Part shown: in pieces, positions 19,310 to 28,425 of the stretch
How the letters are laid out: every line of letters begins with the position of its first letter
How positions within the stretch are numbered: position 1 is the first letter of the stretch
Source: Aquabacterium olei
GTDB taxonomy: Bacteria; Pseudomonadota; Gammaproteobacteria; Burkholderiales; Burkholderiaceae_C
DNA length: 64,000 bases
Reading direction: 5' to 3'
Assembly: GCF_003100395.1 (NCBI RefSeq)
Contig: NZ_CP029210.1
Span: 1,612,001 to 1,676,000 of the forward strand
The notes under the pieces: model-generated
Database searches by the model: none
What the model saw: the letters and a program-made list of their open reading frames with translations, nothing else
Told to the model about the DNA's origin: nothing
Made by a program: the position numbers and the translations under genes

Positions 19310-20833
19310 ATGACGTTTTCTTCTCAGCCTGGCACCCCTTCGGTCATCCGTCGCACCCTGGTTGTGGGTGCCGTGGTATCGGCCGTCGGCTTGGTTCTGA
19401 GCTCCAGCCTGTTTCCCCATGCCTCGCAGGCCCAGCAGCCGGCCGCCGCGCTGGGTATCCCGGCCGCGCCGAACGCGCCCACGCTGGTCAAGGGCCTGCC
19501 GGACTTCACCGAGCTGGTCGACCGGGTCGGCCCGTCGGTGGTCAGCATCCGGACCACGCAGCGTGTCACGGACTCCGATGATGGCAGTGACGAGGCCGAC
19601 GCCCAGATGCGGGAGTTCTTCCGCCGCTTCTTCGGCACCCCGTTGCCCAGCCAACCGAAGCGCGCCCAGCCTGGCAACCAGCCGGGCGAGGAGCGGCCGC
19701 GCGGCGTGGGCTCCGGCTTCATCCTCAGCGGCGACGGCTATGTGATGACGAACGCGCATGTCGTCGACGGCGCAGACGAGGTCTACGTCCACCTGACGGA
19801 CAAGCGGGAGTTCAAGGCCAAGGTGGTGGGTGCAGACAAGCGCACCGACGTGGCCGTGCTCAAGATCGAAGCCAAGGGCCTGCCTGCGGTCACGGTCGGT
19901 GACGTTGGGCGCCTGAAGGTCGGTGAGTGGGTGATGGCCATCGGCACGCCGTTCGGCCTGGAGAACACCGTCACCGCTGGCATCGTGAGCGCCAAGGCGC
20001 GTGACACGGGTGAAGAGATCCGCTTCATCCAGTCCGACGTGGCCGTGAACCCGGGCAACTCGGGCGGGCCGCTGATCAACATGCGTGGCGAAGTGGTGGG
20101 CATCAACTCCCAGATCCTGAGCCGCTCGGGGGGCTTCATGGGCATTTCGCTGTCCATCCCGATCGACGACGCCGTCAAGGTGGCCGAGCAGCTGCGCTCA
20201 GGTGGCAAGGTGATCCGGGGCCGCATCGGGGTGTCGATCGCGCCGGTCACCAAGGAAGTCGCCGAGTCGATTGGCCTGGGCAAACCGGCAGGCGCGCTGG
20301 TTCAGGGTGTCGAGGCGGGCACGCCGGCAGACAAGGCCGGGCTCGAGGCCGGTGACATCATCACCAAGTTCAACGGGCAGACGATCGAGAAAGCCCAGGA
20401 TCTGCCGCGCCTGGTCGCAGGCACGAAGCCCGGCACCCGCACCACGCTGCAGGTGTTCCGCCGCGGGGCCTACAAGGACCTGTCGATCACCGTGGCTGAA
20501 CTGGATGCGGCTCAGCAGCCGAAGGCCGAAAGCCAGGCGCCCGCCAAGCTGGCCGCAGACTCGCTGGGGCTGTCGCTGGCCGACCTCACCGCGGCGCAGA
20601 AACGCGACCTGCGGTTGAACGGCGGCGTGATGGTGGAGGCCGCCACGGGGCCGGCTGCCCGCGCGGGCTTGCGCCAGGGCGACGTCATCCTGGCGGTCGC
20701 CAATGTGCAGGTGGCCGACACCCGCCAGTTCGAAGGCATGCTCGCCAAGGTCGACAAGACCCGGCCCCTGAGCGTGCTGGTGCGCCGTGGAGAGTGGGCG
20801 CAGTACGTGGTGATCCGCCCGCAGGCGCGCTGA
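19310..20833 (+). CDS. degP: DegP/MucD-type periplasmic serine protease
   Basis: A 507-residue HtrA-family protease and chaperone of the periplasm. A signal peptide or anchor (about residues 15-42, ending SQAQQ) precedes a trypsin-like domain with His150 (TNAHVV), Asp180 (RTDVAVL) and Ser251 (GNSGGPL). Two PDZ domains follow (about 285-375 and 410-500). The ATG at 19310 follows a CGAGG, and upstream in-frame codons lack conservation. In the sigma-E locus of Pseudomonas and Burkholderiales this position is mucD. Expression is likely tied to the rpoE-rseA unit. Confidence 0.95.
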   Translation: MTFSSQPGTPSVIRRTLVVGAVVSAVGLVLSSSLFPHASQAQQPAAALGIPAAPNAPTLVKGLPDFTELVDRVGPSVVSIRTTQRVTDSDDGSDEADAQMREFFRRFFGTPLPSQPKRAQPGNQPGEERPRGVGSGFILSGDGYVMTNAHVVDGADEVYVHLTDKREFKAKVVGADKRTDVAVLKIEAKGLPAVTVGDVGRLKVGEWVMAIGTPFGLENTVTAGIVSAKARDTGEEIRFIQSDVAVNPGNSGGPLINMRGEVVGINSQILSRSGGFMGISLSIPIDDAVKVAEQLRSGGKVIRGRIGVSIAPVTKEVAESIGLGKPAGALVQGVEAGTPADKAGLEAGDIITKFNGQTIEKAQDLPRLVAGTKPGTRTTLQVFRRGAYKDLSITVAELDAAQQPKAESQAPAKLAADSLGLSLADLTAAQKRDLRLNGGVMVEAATGPAARAGLRQGDVILAVANVQVADTRQFEGMLAKVDKTRPLSVLVRRGEWAQYVVIRPQAR

Positions 20834-20926
20834 CCGGGCGACGCCGGGCAATCGGTGCGATAACCCGGCGCCCCAAAGGGTCTTGTACCTTTGCTGGCGC
20901 GAGCGGGGGGCCGTGAAACGGGCCCG

Positions 20927-20953
20927 CTGACACCAGCGGAATGCCGATACAAT
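20927..20953 (+). promoter_or_regulatory. Candidate promoter upstream of lepA (distal)
   Basis: CTGACA at 20927-20932 and TACAAT at 20948-20953 with a 15-base spacer, which is short. The -10 sits in a small palindrome, CCGATACAATCGG. It would give a leader of about 230 bases containing the DnaA-like boxes and two hairpins. Confidence 0.35.
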
Positions 20954-20996
20954 CGGCCGCTTCGCCCCCGCCAACCTCCGAGGGAGGAGAGCCTTC

Positions 20997-21041
20997 TTGT
21001 CCACAAATTGACAACAGGATTTGTGGATAAAGTGTGGGCAA
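20997..21041. promoter_or_regulatory. Cluster of three DnaA-box-like sequences
   Basis: TTGTCCACA (20997-21005), TGTGGATAA (21022-21030) and TGTGGGCAA (21033-21041). The middle one is the exact reverse complement of the DnaA consensus TTATCCACA; the others differ at one and two positions. The first two also form a 9-bp inverted repeat (TCCACAAAT/ATTTGTGGA, 10-base loop), so an RNA hairpin is an alternative reading. Confidence 0.4.
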
Positions 21042-21090
21042 CTTTCATGTTGGCGGGTCGCAACGACCCCGGGTACGGCACGGACGCGGC

Positions 21091-21117
21091 TTGCCTGGAA
21101 GGGCTTTTCGATACAAT
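21091..21117 (+). promoter_or_regulatory. Candidate promoter upstream of lepA (proximal)
   Basis: TTGCCT at 21091-21096 and TACAAT at 21112-21117, 15-base spacer. A transcript would start near 21123, exactly at the first hairpin of the leader, giving an RNA of about 66 bases up to the T-run before lepA. Confidence 0.35.
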
Positions 21118-21122
21118 GAAAG

Positions 21123-21189
21123 TCCAACAAGCAGTTGCCATACGTTTTTGTTGGAAGGCGCGTCACTCCTTTTGACGTGCCTTTTTTTT
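21123..21189 (+). terminator. Two-hairpin leader with intrinsic terminator ending at the lepA start
   Basis: First hairpin: TCCAACAA/TTGTTGGA at 21123-21155, with a 17-base loop. Second: GGCGCGTCA/TGACGTGCC (21157-21165 and 21173-21181, one G-T pair, 7-base loop), followed by eight T residues at 21182-21189. The lepA ATG starts at 21190. No ribosome-binding site fits between the terminator and ATG. Depending on where transcription starts, this is an attenuator or the 3' end of a small RNA. A 19-codon frame from ATG 21116 ends inside the second loop. Confidence 0.6.
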
Positions 21190-22998
21190 ATGAACCACAT
21201 CCGTAATTTCTCGATCATTGCGCACATCGACCATGGCAAGTCCACCCTGGCCGACCGCATCATTCAGCGCTGTGGTGGCCTGAGCGACCGCGAGATGGAA
21301 GCCCAGGTTCTGGACTCGATGGACATCGAGAAAGAGCGCGGCATCACCATCAAGGCCCAGACGGCATCCCTGCAGTACAAGGCGCAGGACGGCCAGGTCT
21401 ACAACCTGAACCTCATCGACACGCCGGGGCACGTCGACTTCTCGTATGAAGTCAGCCGGTCGCTGTCGGCTTGCGAGGGGGCACTGCTGGTGGTGGACGC
21501 CAGCCAGGGCGTGGAGGCCCAGACGGTGGCCAACTGCTACACCGCGCTCGACCTGGGCGTCGAGGTGGTGCCCGTCCTGAACAAGATGGACCTGCCGCAG
21601 GCCGACCCCGAGCGCGCCAAGGAAGAGATCGAGGACGTCATCGGCATCGATGCCACCGACGGGATCCCGTGTTCGGCCAAGACCGGCATGGGCATCGACG
21701 AGATTCTGGAGGCCGTGGTCAAGCGCATGCCGCCCCCGAAAGGCAATGCCGATGGGCCGCTGCGTGCCATGATCATTGACGCCTGGTTCGACAACTATGT
21801 GGGCGTCGTGATGCTGGTGCGCGTGGTCGACGGCGTGCTCAAGAAGGGCGAGCGCATCCGGATGATGGCCACCAACACCGTCTACCCGGCGGAGCACCTG
21901 GGCGTGTTCACGCCCAAGTCGACGCCGCGTGACGAGTTGCGCGCGGGCGAGGTGGGCTTCATCATCGCGGGCATCAAGGAGCTGGCCGCCGCCAAGGTCG
22001 GCGACACGGTCACCCTTGAGAAGAAGCTGCCCAACAACGCCGGCCCGGCCACCGAGGCCTTGCCCGGCTTCAAGGAAATCCAGCCCCAGGTGTTCGCCGG
22101 TCTCTACCCGACCGAAGCGAGCGAGTATGACCAGCTGCGCGACGCACTGGAAAAGCTCAAGCTCAACGACAGCTCGCTGCGCTATGAGCCCGAGGTGTCG
22201 CAGGCGCTGGGCTTCGGCTTCCGCTGCGGCTTCCTGGGCCTGCTGCACATGGAGATCGTGCAGGAGCGCCTGGAGCGCGAATTCGATCAGGACCTGATCA
22301 CGACCGCGCCGAGCGTGGTCTACGAGGTCGAACTCAACGGCGGCGACGTCATCGAGGTGGAGAACCCCTCGAAGATGCCGGAAGTGGCGCGCATCAAGGA
22401 GATCCGCGAGCCCATCGTCACCGTGCACCTGTACATGCCGCAGGACTACGTCGGCCCCGTCATGACGCTGGCCAACCAGAAGCGTGGCGTGCAGTTGAAC
22501 ATGGCCTACCACGGTCGTCAGGTCATGCTGACTTACGAAATGCCGCTGGCCGAAATCGTGCTGGACTTCTTCGACAAGCTGAAGTCGGTGTCGCGCGGGT
22601 ATGCCTCGATGGATTACGAGTTCAAGGAGTACCGCGCCTCCGACGTGGTGAAGGTCGACCTGCTGATCAACGGCGACCGCGTCGATGCGCTGTCCATCAT
22701 CGTGCACCGCGCGCAGAGCGCCTACCGCGGCCGTGCCGTGGCCGCCAAGATGCGCGAACAGATTCCGCGCCAGATGTACGACGTGGCCATCCAGGCGGCC
22801 ATCGGCGGCAACATCATCGCCCGCGAGAACATCAAGGCGCTGCGCAAGAACGTGCTGGCAAAATGCTATGGCGGCGACGTGTCACGCAAACGCAAGCTGC
22901 TGGAGAAGCAGAAGGCCGGCAAGAAGCGCATGAAGCAGATCGGCTCGGTCGAGGTTCCGCAGGAAGCCTTCCTGGCCATTCTGCAGGTCGACGACTGA
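21190..22998 (+). CDS. lepA: Elongation factor 4 (LepA)
   Basis: A 602-residue translational GTPase. The G1 motif AHIDHGKST lies at about residues 10-18, DTPGH (G3) and NKMD (G4) follow, and the LepA-specific C-terminal domain contains [18 protein letters not shown]. Length is typical (about 600). The ATG at 21190 gives the canonical start [16 protein letters not shown], yet it directly follows eight T residues and a terminator-like hairpin, with no Shine-Dalgarno. It precedes lepB by 39 bases, as in most proteobacteria. Confidence 0.97.
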   Translation: MNHIRNFSIIAHIDHGKSTLADRIIQRCGGLSDREMEAQVLDSMDIEKERGITIKAQTASLQYKAQDGQVYNLNLIDTPGHVDFSYEVSRSLSACEGALLVVDASQGVEAQTVANCYTALDLGVEVVPVLNKMDLPQADPERAKEEIEDVIGIDATDGIPCSAKTGMGIDEILEAVVKRMPPPKGNADGPLRAMIIDAWFDNYVGVVMLVRVVDGVLKKGERIRMMATNTVYPAEHLGVFTPKSTPRDELRAGEVGFIIAGIKELAAAKVGDTVTLEKKLPNNAGPATEALPGFKEIQPQVFAGLYPTEASEYDQLRDALEKLKLNDSSLRYEPEVSQALGFGFRCGFLGLLHMEIVQERLEREFDQDLITTAPSVVYEVELNGGDVIEVENPSKMPEVARIKEIREPIVTVHLYMPQDYVGPVMTLANQKRGVQLNMAYHGRQVMLTYEMPLAEIVLDFFDKLKSVSRGYASMDYEFKEYRASDVVKVDLLINGDRVDALSIIVHRAQSAYRGRAVAAKMREQIPRQMYDVAIQAAIGGNIIARENIKALRKNVLAKCYGGDVSRKRKLLEKQKAGKKRMKQIGSVEVPQEAFLAILQVDD

Positions 22999-23037
22999 TC
23001 CCGCGCGCGGCACGAGACAACAACGAGAAATGCATCA

Positions 23038-24009
23038 ATGAGTCTGATCACCGGATTGCTGTACGCGGCGCTGGCCGTGTATCTGGGGGGCTGGTATACC
23101 GGTCGGTGGCATGGAAACTTTTCCCTGCTGTTGTTCGTGCTGACGGTGGTGACGCTGGGCTACTGGCTGGCCGAGCGTTACCGCTTCAAGCCGGCCCGCG
23201 AGGCCGCGGCGACCCAGCTGGCGCAGCAGAACGACGCTCGGCGTGCCCAGCTGGCCGCGCAGGGCATCACGCAGGTCGACACCGACATCACCCAGGCACG
23301 TGAACGCCTGCTGATGCAGCCCTGGTGGCTGGACTGGACCGCGGGCCTGTTCCCGGTGATCTGTGCGGTGTTCCTGATGCGCTCGTTTCTGTTCGAGCCC
23401 TTCAAGATCCCGTCGGGGTCCATGATCCCGACGCTGCTGGTCGGCGACCTGATTCTGGTGAACAAGTTTCACTACGGCATCCGCCTGCCGGTGATCAACA
23501 AGAAGATCATCTCGAACAACGAGCCGCAGCGTGGCGACGTCATGGTGTTCCGCTACCCGGTGGACCCGAGCCTGGACTACATCAAGCGTGTGGTCGCCTT
23601 GCCGGGTGACGAGGTGGCCTACATCAACAAGAAGCTCACGGTCAACGGCAAGCCGGTCGAGCAATCGCAACTGCCCCAGTTCTACGACGAGGACACCCTG
23701 CGCTATTTCGACCAGTACAGCGAGAAGCTGGGCCAGGTCGAGCATCGCATCCTGGTCGACAAGGACCGCCCGCCGTTCGTGCCTCCGCAGGCCGTGTTCG
23801 ACTTCCCGAACAAGGAACTCTGCCGCTACAGTGGTGAGGGTGTGGTCTGCAAGGTGCCCGCGGGCCACTACTTCATGATGGGCGACAACCGCGACAACTC
23901 GCAGGATTCCCGCTTCTGGGGCTTCGTGCCGGACGATGCCATCGTCGGCAAGGCCTTCGTGATCTGGATGAACTTCGGCGACTTCAAGCGGATCGGCTTC
24001 TTCAACTGA
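23038..24009 (+). CDS. lepB: Signal peptidase I
   Basis: A 323-residue inner-membrane peptidase that removes signal peptides from secreted proteins. Two N-terminal membrane segments (about residues 5-25 and 30-45) and a third before the catalytic domain are visible. Catalytic Ser128 is in PSGSMIPTL and the general base Lys183 is in YIKRVVALPGD. The C-terminal GDNRDNSQDSR box is diagnostic. It sits between lepA and the DUF4845 gene, 11 bases before the latter. Confidence 0.97.
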   Translation: MSLITGLLYAALAVYLGGWYTGRWHGNFSLLLFVLTVVTLGYWLAERYRFKPAREAAATQLAQQNDARRAQLAAQGITQVDTDITQARERLLMQPWWLDWTAGLFPVICAVFLMRSFLFEPFKIPSGSMIPTLLVGDLILVNKFHYGIRLPVINKKIISNNEPQRGDVMVFRYPVDPSLDYIKRVVALPGDEVAYINKKLTVNGKPVEQSQLPQFYDEDTLRYFDQYSEKLGQVEHRILVDKDRPPFVPPQAVFDFPNKELCRYSGEGVVCKVPAGHYFMMGDNRDNSQDSRFWGFVPDDAIVGKAFVIWMNFGDFKRIGFFN

Positions 24010-24020
24010 CCACTCGCAGC

Positions 24021-24398
24021 ATGCATTCGACGTCCTGTTCCGTTCCTTCCTCCCGCGCCCAGCAGGGCGTGACGCTGATCGGTCTGCTTTTCTGGGCAGT
24101 GCTGTTGTGCTCGGCGGCCCTGGTGATCATGAAGGTCATCCCGGCAGTGACGGAGTACCGGACCATCGTCTCGATGGTGAACAAGGTGGCGAAGGAGGGG
24201 GGCAGCACCGTGCCCGAGATCCGCGCGTCGTTCGAGCGCTCGCGCCAGGTCGAGTACGGCGTCACGTCACTGACCGGCCGGGATCTCGAGATCACCAAGG
24301 AAGGTGAGACCGTGGTGGTGCGTTTTGCTTACGACCGGGAAATCGAACTGATCTCGCCGGTCTACCTGCTGATCAAGTTCGAAGGTCAGTCGAAGTGA
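24021..24398 (+). CDS. DUF4845 domain-containing membrane protein
   Basis: A 125-residue single-pass protein with a prepilin-like N-terminus: QQGVTLIGLLFWAVLLCSAAL forms the membrane segment at about residues 14-37. The remainder is a small soluble domain. Proteins of this family usually lie between lepB and rnc in beta- and gammaproteobacteria, as here. The GVTLIGLLF start resembles a type IV prepilin cleavage region, but the glutamate five residues after the glycine is missing. Function unknown. Confidence 0.85.
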   Translation: MHSTSCSVPSSRAQQGVTLIGLLFWAVLLCSAALVIMKVIPAVTEYRTIVSMVNKVAKEGGSTVPEIRASFERSRQVEYGVTSLTGRDLEITKEGETVVVRFAYDREIELISPVYLLIKFEGQSK

Positions 24399-24432
24399 TC
24401 TGTTCGCCCCGTGTGGGCTTCTCTTTCTGCAC

Positions 24433-24461
24433 CGGGCCTGGCTTCAGGCCCGCTTTGTTTT
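24433..24461 (+). terminator. Terminator-like hairpin directly before rnc
   Basis: Stem CGGGCCTG/CAGGCCCG with loop GCTT, followed by CTTTGTTTT and then the rnc ATG at 24463. The T-run is interrupted by one G. It resembles the leader hairpins through which RNase III regulates its own mRNA in Escherichia coli, but it may also work as an attenuator. Confidence 0.5.
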
Positions 24462-24462
24462 G

Positions 24463-25278
24463 ATGGCTGCTGTTGACCCGTCCCGTGGCACCTCGGTGCC
24501 GCCCCCCCTGCAGGCGCTGCAGGCGAGGCTGGGGCACGTTTTTGCCGATCCCCGCCTGCTGGCGCGTGCCGTCACGCACAAGAGTTTCGGGGCCGAGCAC
24601 TACGAGCGGCTCGAGTTCCTCGGAGACGCGGTGCTGAGCCTGGGGGTGTCGGGCCTGTTGTACCGGCGCTTCGACCGCAGTGATGAAGGCGACCTGACCC
24701 GCGTGCGCGCTCACCTGGTGCGCCAGGACATGCTGCACCGCCTGGCCGTCCAACTGGGCCTGCCGGACGTGATGCGCCTGAGCGAGGGCGAGGCCAAGGG
24801 CGGCGGCGCACAGCGCCCCTCCATTCTCGCCGACGCCCTGGAGGCGATCATCGGGGCGGTCTACCTCGATGCCGGTTTTGAGGCCGCGCGTGACCTGGTC
24901 CTGCGGCTGTTCGAGCCCCTGGTGGCCGAGACCACCATGGAAGGCTGGAGCAAGGATGCCAAGACCGCCTTGCAGGAATGGCTGCAGGCGCGCAAGATGG
25001 CCGTGCCCACCTACCGCATCGATTCGACCCGGGGGCGCGCGCACGAGCAGGTGTTCGTGGTGGCCTGCGAGTTGCCCGCCATGGAAATGAGCGAGACCGG
25101 CGAGGGCCTGTCGCGTCGTGCAGCCGAGCAGGCTGCCGCCCAGGCGGTGCTGACCCGCCTGCAGGCCACGCCCGCACGGGATCTGCCCAAGCCGGCCCGC
25201 GTTGCACCGACAGTGGTGGTGCGCAAGGCGCGCGCTCGCCCGACGTGCACACCCGATGATGAAGGCGCAGCTGGCTGA
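24463..25278 (+). CDS. rnc: Ribonuclease III
   Basis: A 271-residue double-strand-specific endoribonuclease for rRNA and mRNA processing. The signature ERLEFLGDAVL lies near residue 47 and ILADALEAIIGAVY supplies the second pair of acidic metal ligands. A dsRNA-binding domain follows at about residues 165-235, and the last 35 residues are a basic tail. No ribosome-binding site precedes ATG 24463; the bases before it belong to the terminator-like hairpin. Era follows after 57 bases, the usual pairing. Confidence 0.96.
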   Translation: MAAVDPSRGTSVPPPLQALQARLGHVFADPRLLARAVTHKSFGAEHYERLEFLGDAVLSLGVSGLLYRRFDRSDEGDLTRVRAHLVRQDMLHRLAVQLGLPDVMRLSEGEAKGGGAQRPSILADALEAIIGAVYLDAGFEAARDLVLRLFEPLVAETTMEGWSKDAKTALQEWLQARKMAVPTYRIDSTRGRAHEQVFVVACELPAMEMSETGEGLSRRAAEQAAAQAVLTRLQATPARDLPKPARVAPTVVVRKARARPTCTPDDEGAAG

Positions 25279-25335
25279 CCCCGCTTCGTCCCCGTTTATT
25301 TCTGTGGGCCGCCGTGCCCCGCCTGAACACCCCCC

Positions 25336-26385
25336 ATGCCCCGCAAGCCTGCTTCTACCCCCGACACACCGAGCCCCCAGACCGACGCCGTCAACCCGGA
25401 CTTGGAGGCCATGCTCTCCGGCATGGCCCTGGCTCGCCAGGGGGGCGGGGAGGCCGCTGCCTCGGGCAGCCAGCGTTGCGGTCTGGTCGCCATCGTCGGT
25501 CGCCCGAACGTTGGCAAATCGACGCTGATGAACGCGATGGTGGGCCAGAAGGTGTCGATCACCTCGCGCAAGGCGCAGACGACACGGCATCGCATCACCG
25601 GCATCTGCACCCAGGACGACACCCAGTTCGTCTTCGTTGACACGCCGGGCTTTCAGACGCGCCACACCGTGCGGGGCACCGCGGCGCTGAACCGCAACCT
25701 GAACAAGACGGTGCAGTCGACGCTGTCGGACGTGGACGTGGTGCTGTACCTGGTGGAAGCCGGCCGTTATGGTCCGGACGATGCCAAGGTGGTGGCCCTG
25801 CTGCCCAAGGACAAGCCGGTGATTCTGGTGGCCAACAAGCTGGATCTGGTGCACCGCCGCGAAGACCTGTTCCCGTGGCTGCAGTCCATGCAGGCCCACC
25901 ACCCGTTCGCCGAGTTCGTGCCGCTGTCGGCCCAGAAGGAGGCGGACACCCGCCGTCTGCTGGGCATCGTCCGCCCCTATCTGCCCGAGCAGGGCTGGTG
26001 GTACGACGCCGAGGCGCTGACAGACCGCACGGACCGCTTCCTGGCCAGCGAGATCATCCGCGAGAAGCTATTCCGCCTCACCGGCGACGAACTGCCTTAC
26101 ACCTCCACCGTGGTCATCGACGCCTACGCCGAAGAGCCGCCGCCGCCCGACAAGCCGCGTGCCAAGGGCCTGACCCGCATCGCCGCGACCATCATCGTCG
26201 AGCGCGAACAGCACAAGGGCATGGTGATCGGTGACAAGGGCGAGCGCCTCAAGCGCATCGGCACCGAGGCCCGTACGGAGCTGGAGCGCCTGCTCGGCGT
26301 GAAGGTCTTCCTGGAGGTCTGGGTGAAGGTGCGCTCGGGCTGGGCCGACGACGAAACCCGCCTGCGCACCTACGGCTACGAATAA
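25336..26385 (+). CDS. era: GTPase Era
   Basis: A 349-residue GTPase needed for 16S rRNA maturation and 30S assembly. G1 is GRPNVGKST at about residues 55-63, the effector region is [10 protein letters not shown]3 is DTPGF and G4 is NKLD. The C-terminal KH domain contains [13 protein letters not shown]. About 45 extra N-terminal residues, rich in Pro, Ser and Ala, precede the core, compared with about 300 residues in Escherichia coli. It is followed after 3 bases by recO. Confidence 0.97.
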   Translation: MPRKPASTPDTPSPQTDAVNPDLEAMLSGMALARQGGGEAAASGSQRCGLVAIVGRPNVGKSTLMNAMVGQKVSITSRKAQTTRHRITGICTQDDTQFVFVDTPGFQTRHTVRGTAALNRNLNKTVQSTLSDVDVVLYLVEAGRYGPDDAKVVALLPKDKPVILVANKLDLVHRREDLFPWLQSMQAHHPFAEFVPLSAQKEADTRRLLGIVRPYLPEQGWWYDAEALTDRTDRFLASEIIREKLFRLTGDELPYTSTVVIDAYAEEPPPPDKPRAKGLTRIAATIIVEREQHKGMVIGDKGERLKRIGTEARTELERLLGVKVFLEVWVKVRSGWADDETRLRTYGYE

Positions 26386-26388
26386 GCG

Positions 26389-27219
26389 GTGGCACGCGCG
26401 GCCTCGCGGGCGGGCTCGGCGGCCTATGTGCTGCACAGCCACGATTGGAGCGAATCCAGCCTGATTCTGGAGCTGTTCACGCGTGACCATGGTCGCGTGG
26501 TGGCCGTGGCCAAAGGGGCCAAGCGACCGTACTCCCAGCTGCGGCCGGTGCTGCTGCCGTTTCAGCGGCTCATCGTGACCTTTGGCGCGCGCCGCTCCGA
26601 AGATGCCGAGGTGTGGCTGGTTCGACAGGCGGAATGGGCCGGCGGCCCCGCGTGGCCGGGCGGCAGCGCCTTGCTGCCAGGCTTCTACGTCAACGAGCTG
26701 ATGATGCGCCTGATGGTGCGCCATGATCCCCATCCGGCGCTGTTCGACGCCTATGCCCAGACACTGCAGGCCATGGCCGATCCGGCCTTGCTGCCCGCCG
26801 CGCTGCGGGCCTTCGAGCTGCACCTGCTGCGCCAACTGGGCCACCTGCCGGATCTGGCCGCCGAGACCGTGAGCGGCCTGCCGGTGGCCCCTGGCCAGGC
26901 CTATGCGCTGCACCCTGAACTGGGCGTTCAGGCCCAGCCCGCCGACATGGAGCCCGGTGCCGGCCCCCTGACCGTGGCAGGCGCCGTGCTGCTGGAGATC
27001 GAGGCGGCCCTGGCTTCTGTCGCGGCGCCGTCGCGGGCGTTGACCTCGCCTCTTTACGAGACGGGGGGCATGCAGCCTTCCGTCATTCCCACCCTGATGG
27101 CCGCCTGCATCCCGGCCCTGTCCGAGCTCAAGGTGATGACCCGCTCGCTCATTCACTATCATCTGGGCTCTCAGACGCTGCGCACCCGCGCGCTCATGCT
27201 CGAACTCCAGCAACCATGA
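26389..27219 (+). CDS. recO: DNA repair protein RecO
   Basis: A 276-residue RecF-pathway protein that helps load RecA on gaps. The N-terminal OB-fold segment (YVLHSHDWSESSLILELFTRDHGRVVAVAKGAKR) is typical; the helical C-terminal domain contains the conserved LRAFELHLLRQLGHLP. Translation appears to start at a GTG three bases after the era stop. The end overlaps pdxJ by 4 bases. Confidence 0.94.
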   Translation: MARAASRAGSAAYVLHSHDWSESSLILELFTRDHGRVVAVAKGAKRPYSQLRPVLLPFQRLIVTFGARRSEDAEVWLVRQAEWAGGPAWPGGSALLPGFYVNELMMRLMVRHDPHPALFDAYAQTLQAMADPALLPAALRAFELHLLRQLGHLPDLAAETVSGLPVAPGQAYALHPELGVQAQPADMEPGAGPLTVAGAVLLEIEAALASVAAPSRALTSPLYETGGMQPSVIPTLMAACIPALSELKVMTRSLIHYHLGSQTLRTRALMLELQQP

Positions 27220-28028
27220 CCTTCTCCGGCACCCTCCTGACCGACTTGAACGCGCCCCTGCTGGGCGTCAACATTGACCATGTCGCCACGGTGCGCAACG
27301 CCCGGGGCGGGGTGTTTCCTGATCCGGTGCGCGCGGCGATGCTGGCCGTCGAGGCCGGTGCCGACATCATCACCTTCCATCTCCGCGAAGACCGCCGGCA
27401 CATCCGCGACGAAGATGTGGTGCGGTTGAAGCAGCAGGTGCCGGTGCCGATCAATTTCGAGGCGGCCGTGACGGACGAAATGCTCGACATCATCGAGCGC
27501 ACGCGCCCCGAACACGTCTGCCTGGTGCCCGAGCGACGTCAGGAGGTGACCACCGAGGGCGGGCTGGACGTGGCGGGGCAGTTCGACCGCATGGCCGCAG
27601 CCTGTGCCCGCCTGGCCGCCGCCGGCAGCCGCGTCTCGCTGTTCATCGGCGCCGATCCGATGCAGATCGAGGCTTCGGCCCGCGCCGGTGCGCCCTGCGT
27701 CGAGCTCCACACCGGTGCCCTGGCGAACGCGTGGTGGGCCGGCGACCAGGTCGCCTTGCAACATGAACTGGCCCGCCTCCGTGAGGGCGTGCGCATTGGC
27801 CGCAGCCTGGGCCTGCGCACGCACGCGGGCCACGGTCTGGCGCTCTCGTCCGACCTGCCTGACGGCCGCGATCCGAGCGAGCCCAGTTCCACGGCCATCG
27901 TGGCCGCGCTGCCGGATGTGAGCGAGTTGCACATCGGGCATGCACTCATCGGCCGGGCGGTGTTCGTGGGCCTGCGTCAGGCCATTGCCGATTTCAAGGG
28001 CGAGGCCATCCGCGCGCGCACGGCATGA
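27216..28028 (+). CDS. pdxJ: Pyridoxine 5'-phosphate synthase
   Basis: A 270-residue TIM-barrel enzyme that condenses 3-amino-2-oxopropyl phosphate with deoxyxylulose 5-phosphate in vitamin B6 synthesis. [16 protein letters not shown] near residue 16 and [11 protein letters not shown] are diagnostic, and LRTHAGHGL carries the C-terminal phosphate-site residues. It overlaps recO and acpS by 4 bases on each side (ATGA), so the three genes are tightly coupled. Confidence 0.97.
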   Translation: MTFSGTLLTDLNAPLLGVNIDHVATVRNARGGVFPDPVRAAMLAVEAGADIITFHLREDRRHIRDEDVVRLKQQVPVPINFEAAVTDEMLDIIERTRPEHVCLVPERRQEVTTEGGLDVAGQFDRMAAACARLAAAGSRVSLFIGADPMQIEASARAGAPCVELHTGALANAWWAGDQVALQHELARLREGVRIGRSLGLRTHAGHGLALSSDLPDGRDPSEPSSTAIVAALPDVSELHIGHALIGRAVFVGLRQAIADFKGEAIRARTA

Positions 28029-28423
28029 TCACCGGCGTCGGCACCGACCTGTGCGACATCCGTCGCATCGAAGCCGCCTTGCAGCGGCGCGGTGACCGCT
28101 TTGCCGAAAAGGTGCTGGGCGACCGCGAATTGGCGGTCTTCCGGGCGCGTCGCGCCAAGGTGCCGCTGCGTGGCCTGCGCTACCTCGCCACGCGCTTCGC
28201 CGCCAAGGAGGCTTTCTCCAAGGCCATCGGCCTGGGCATCCACTGGCCCATGACCTGGCGCGCCTGTCAGATTCTCAACGACGCCAGCGGCAAGCCCGTC
28301 ATCGTCCTCGACGGCGAGCTGAAAGCCTGGTTCGAGGCCCGCCAATGGCGTGCCCACGTCACGGTCACCGATGAGGGCGACCTGGCCCAGGCCTTCGTCG
28401 TGATCGAAACCCATTCCACCTGA
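28025..28423 (+). CDS. acpS: Holo-ACP synthase
   Basis: A 132-residue phosphopantetheinyl transferase that activates AcpP. The metal-binding start [13 protein letters not shown] lies at residues 4-16 and the second motif [13 protein letters not shown] at about 58-70. It overlaps pdxJ by 4 bases and precedes nagZ by 2 bases. The pdxJ-acpS order is widely conserved. Its substrate is encoded in the same long gene run. Confidence 0.96.
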   Translation: MITGVGTDLCDIRRIEAALQRRGDRFAEKVLGDRELAVFRARRAKVPLRGLRYLATRFAAKEAFSKAIGLGIHWPMTWRACQILNDASGKPVIVLDGELKAWFEARQWRAHVTVTDEGDLAQAFVVIETHST

Positions 28424-28425
28424 CC

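Noticed and set aside
20997-21041. A replication origin at the DnaA-like boxes
   Set aside because: No dnaA, dnaN, gidA or partition genes nearby, no AT-rich unwinding repeats, and only three boxes. A local regulatory cluster is the most that can be claimed.
20891-21175. A 94-codon frame between degP and lepA
   Set aside because: Starts at TTG without ribosome-binding site and shows no family features. Only its last 19 codons are kept as a possible leader peptide.
24021-24398. DUF4845 protein as a type IV pseudopilin
   Set aside because: It has GVTLIGLLF but lacks the conserved Glu at position 5 and any pilin neighbours.
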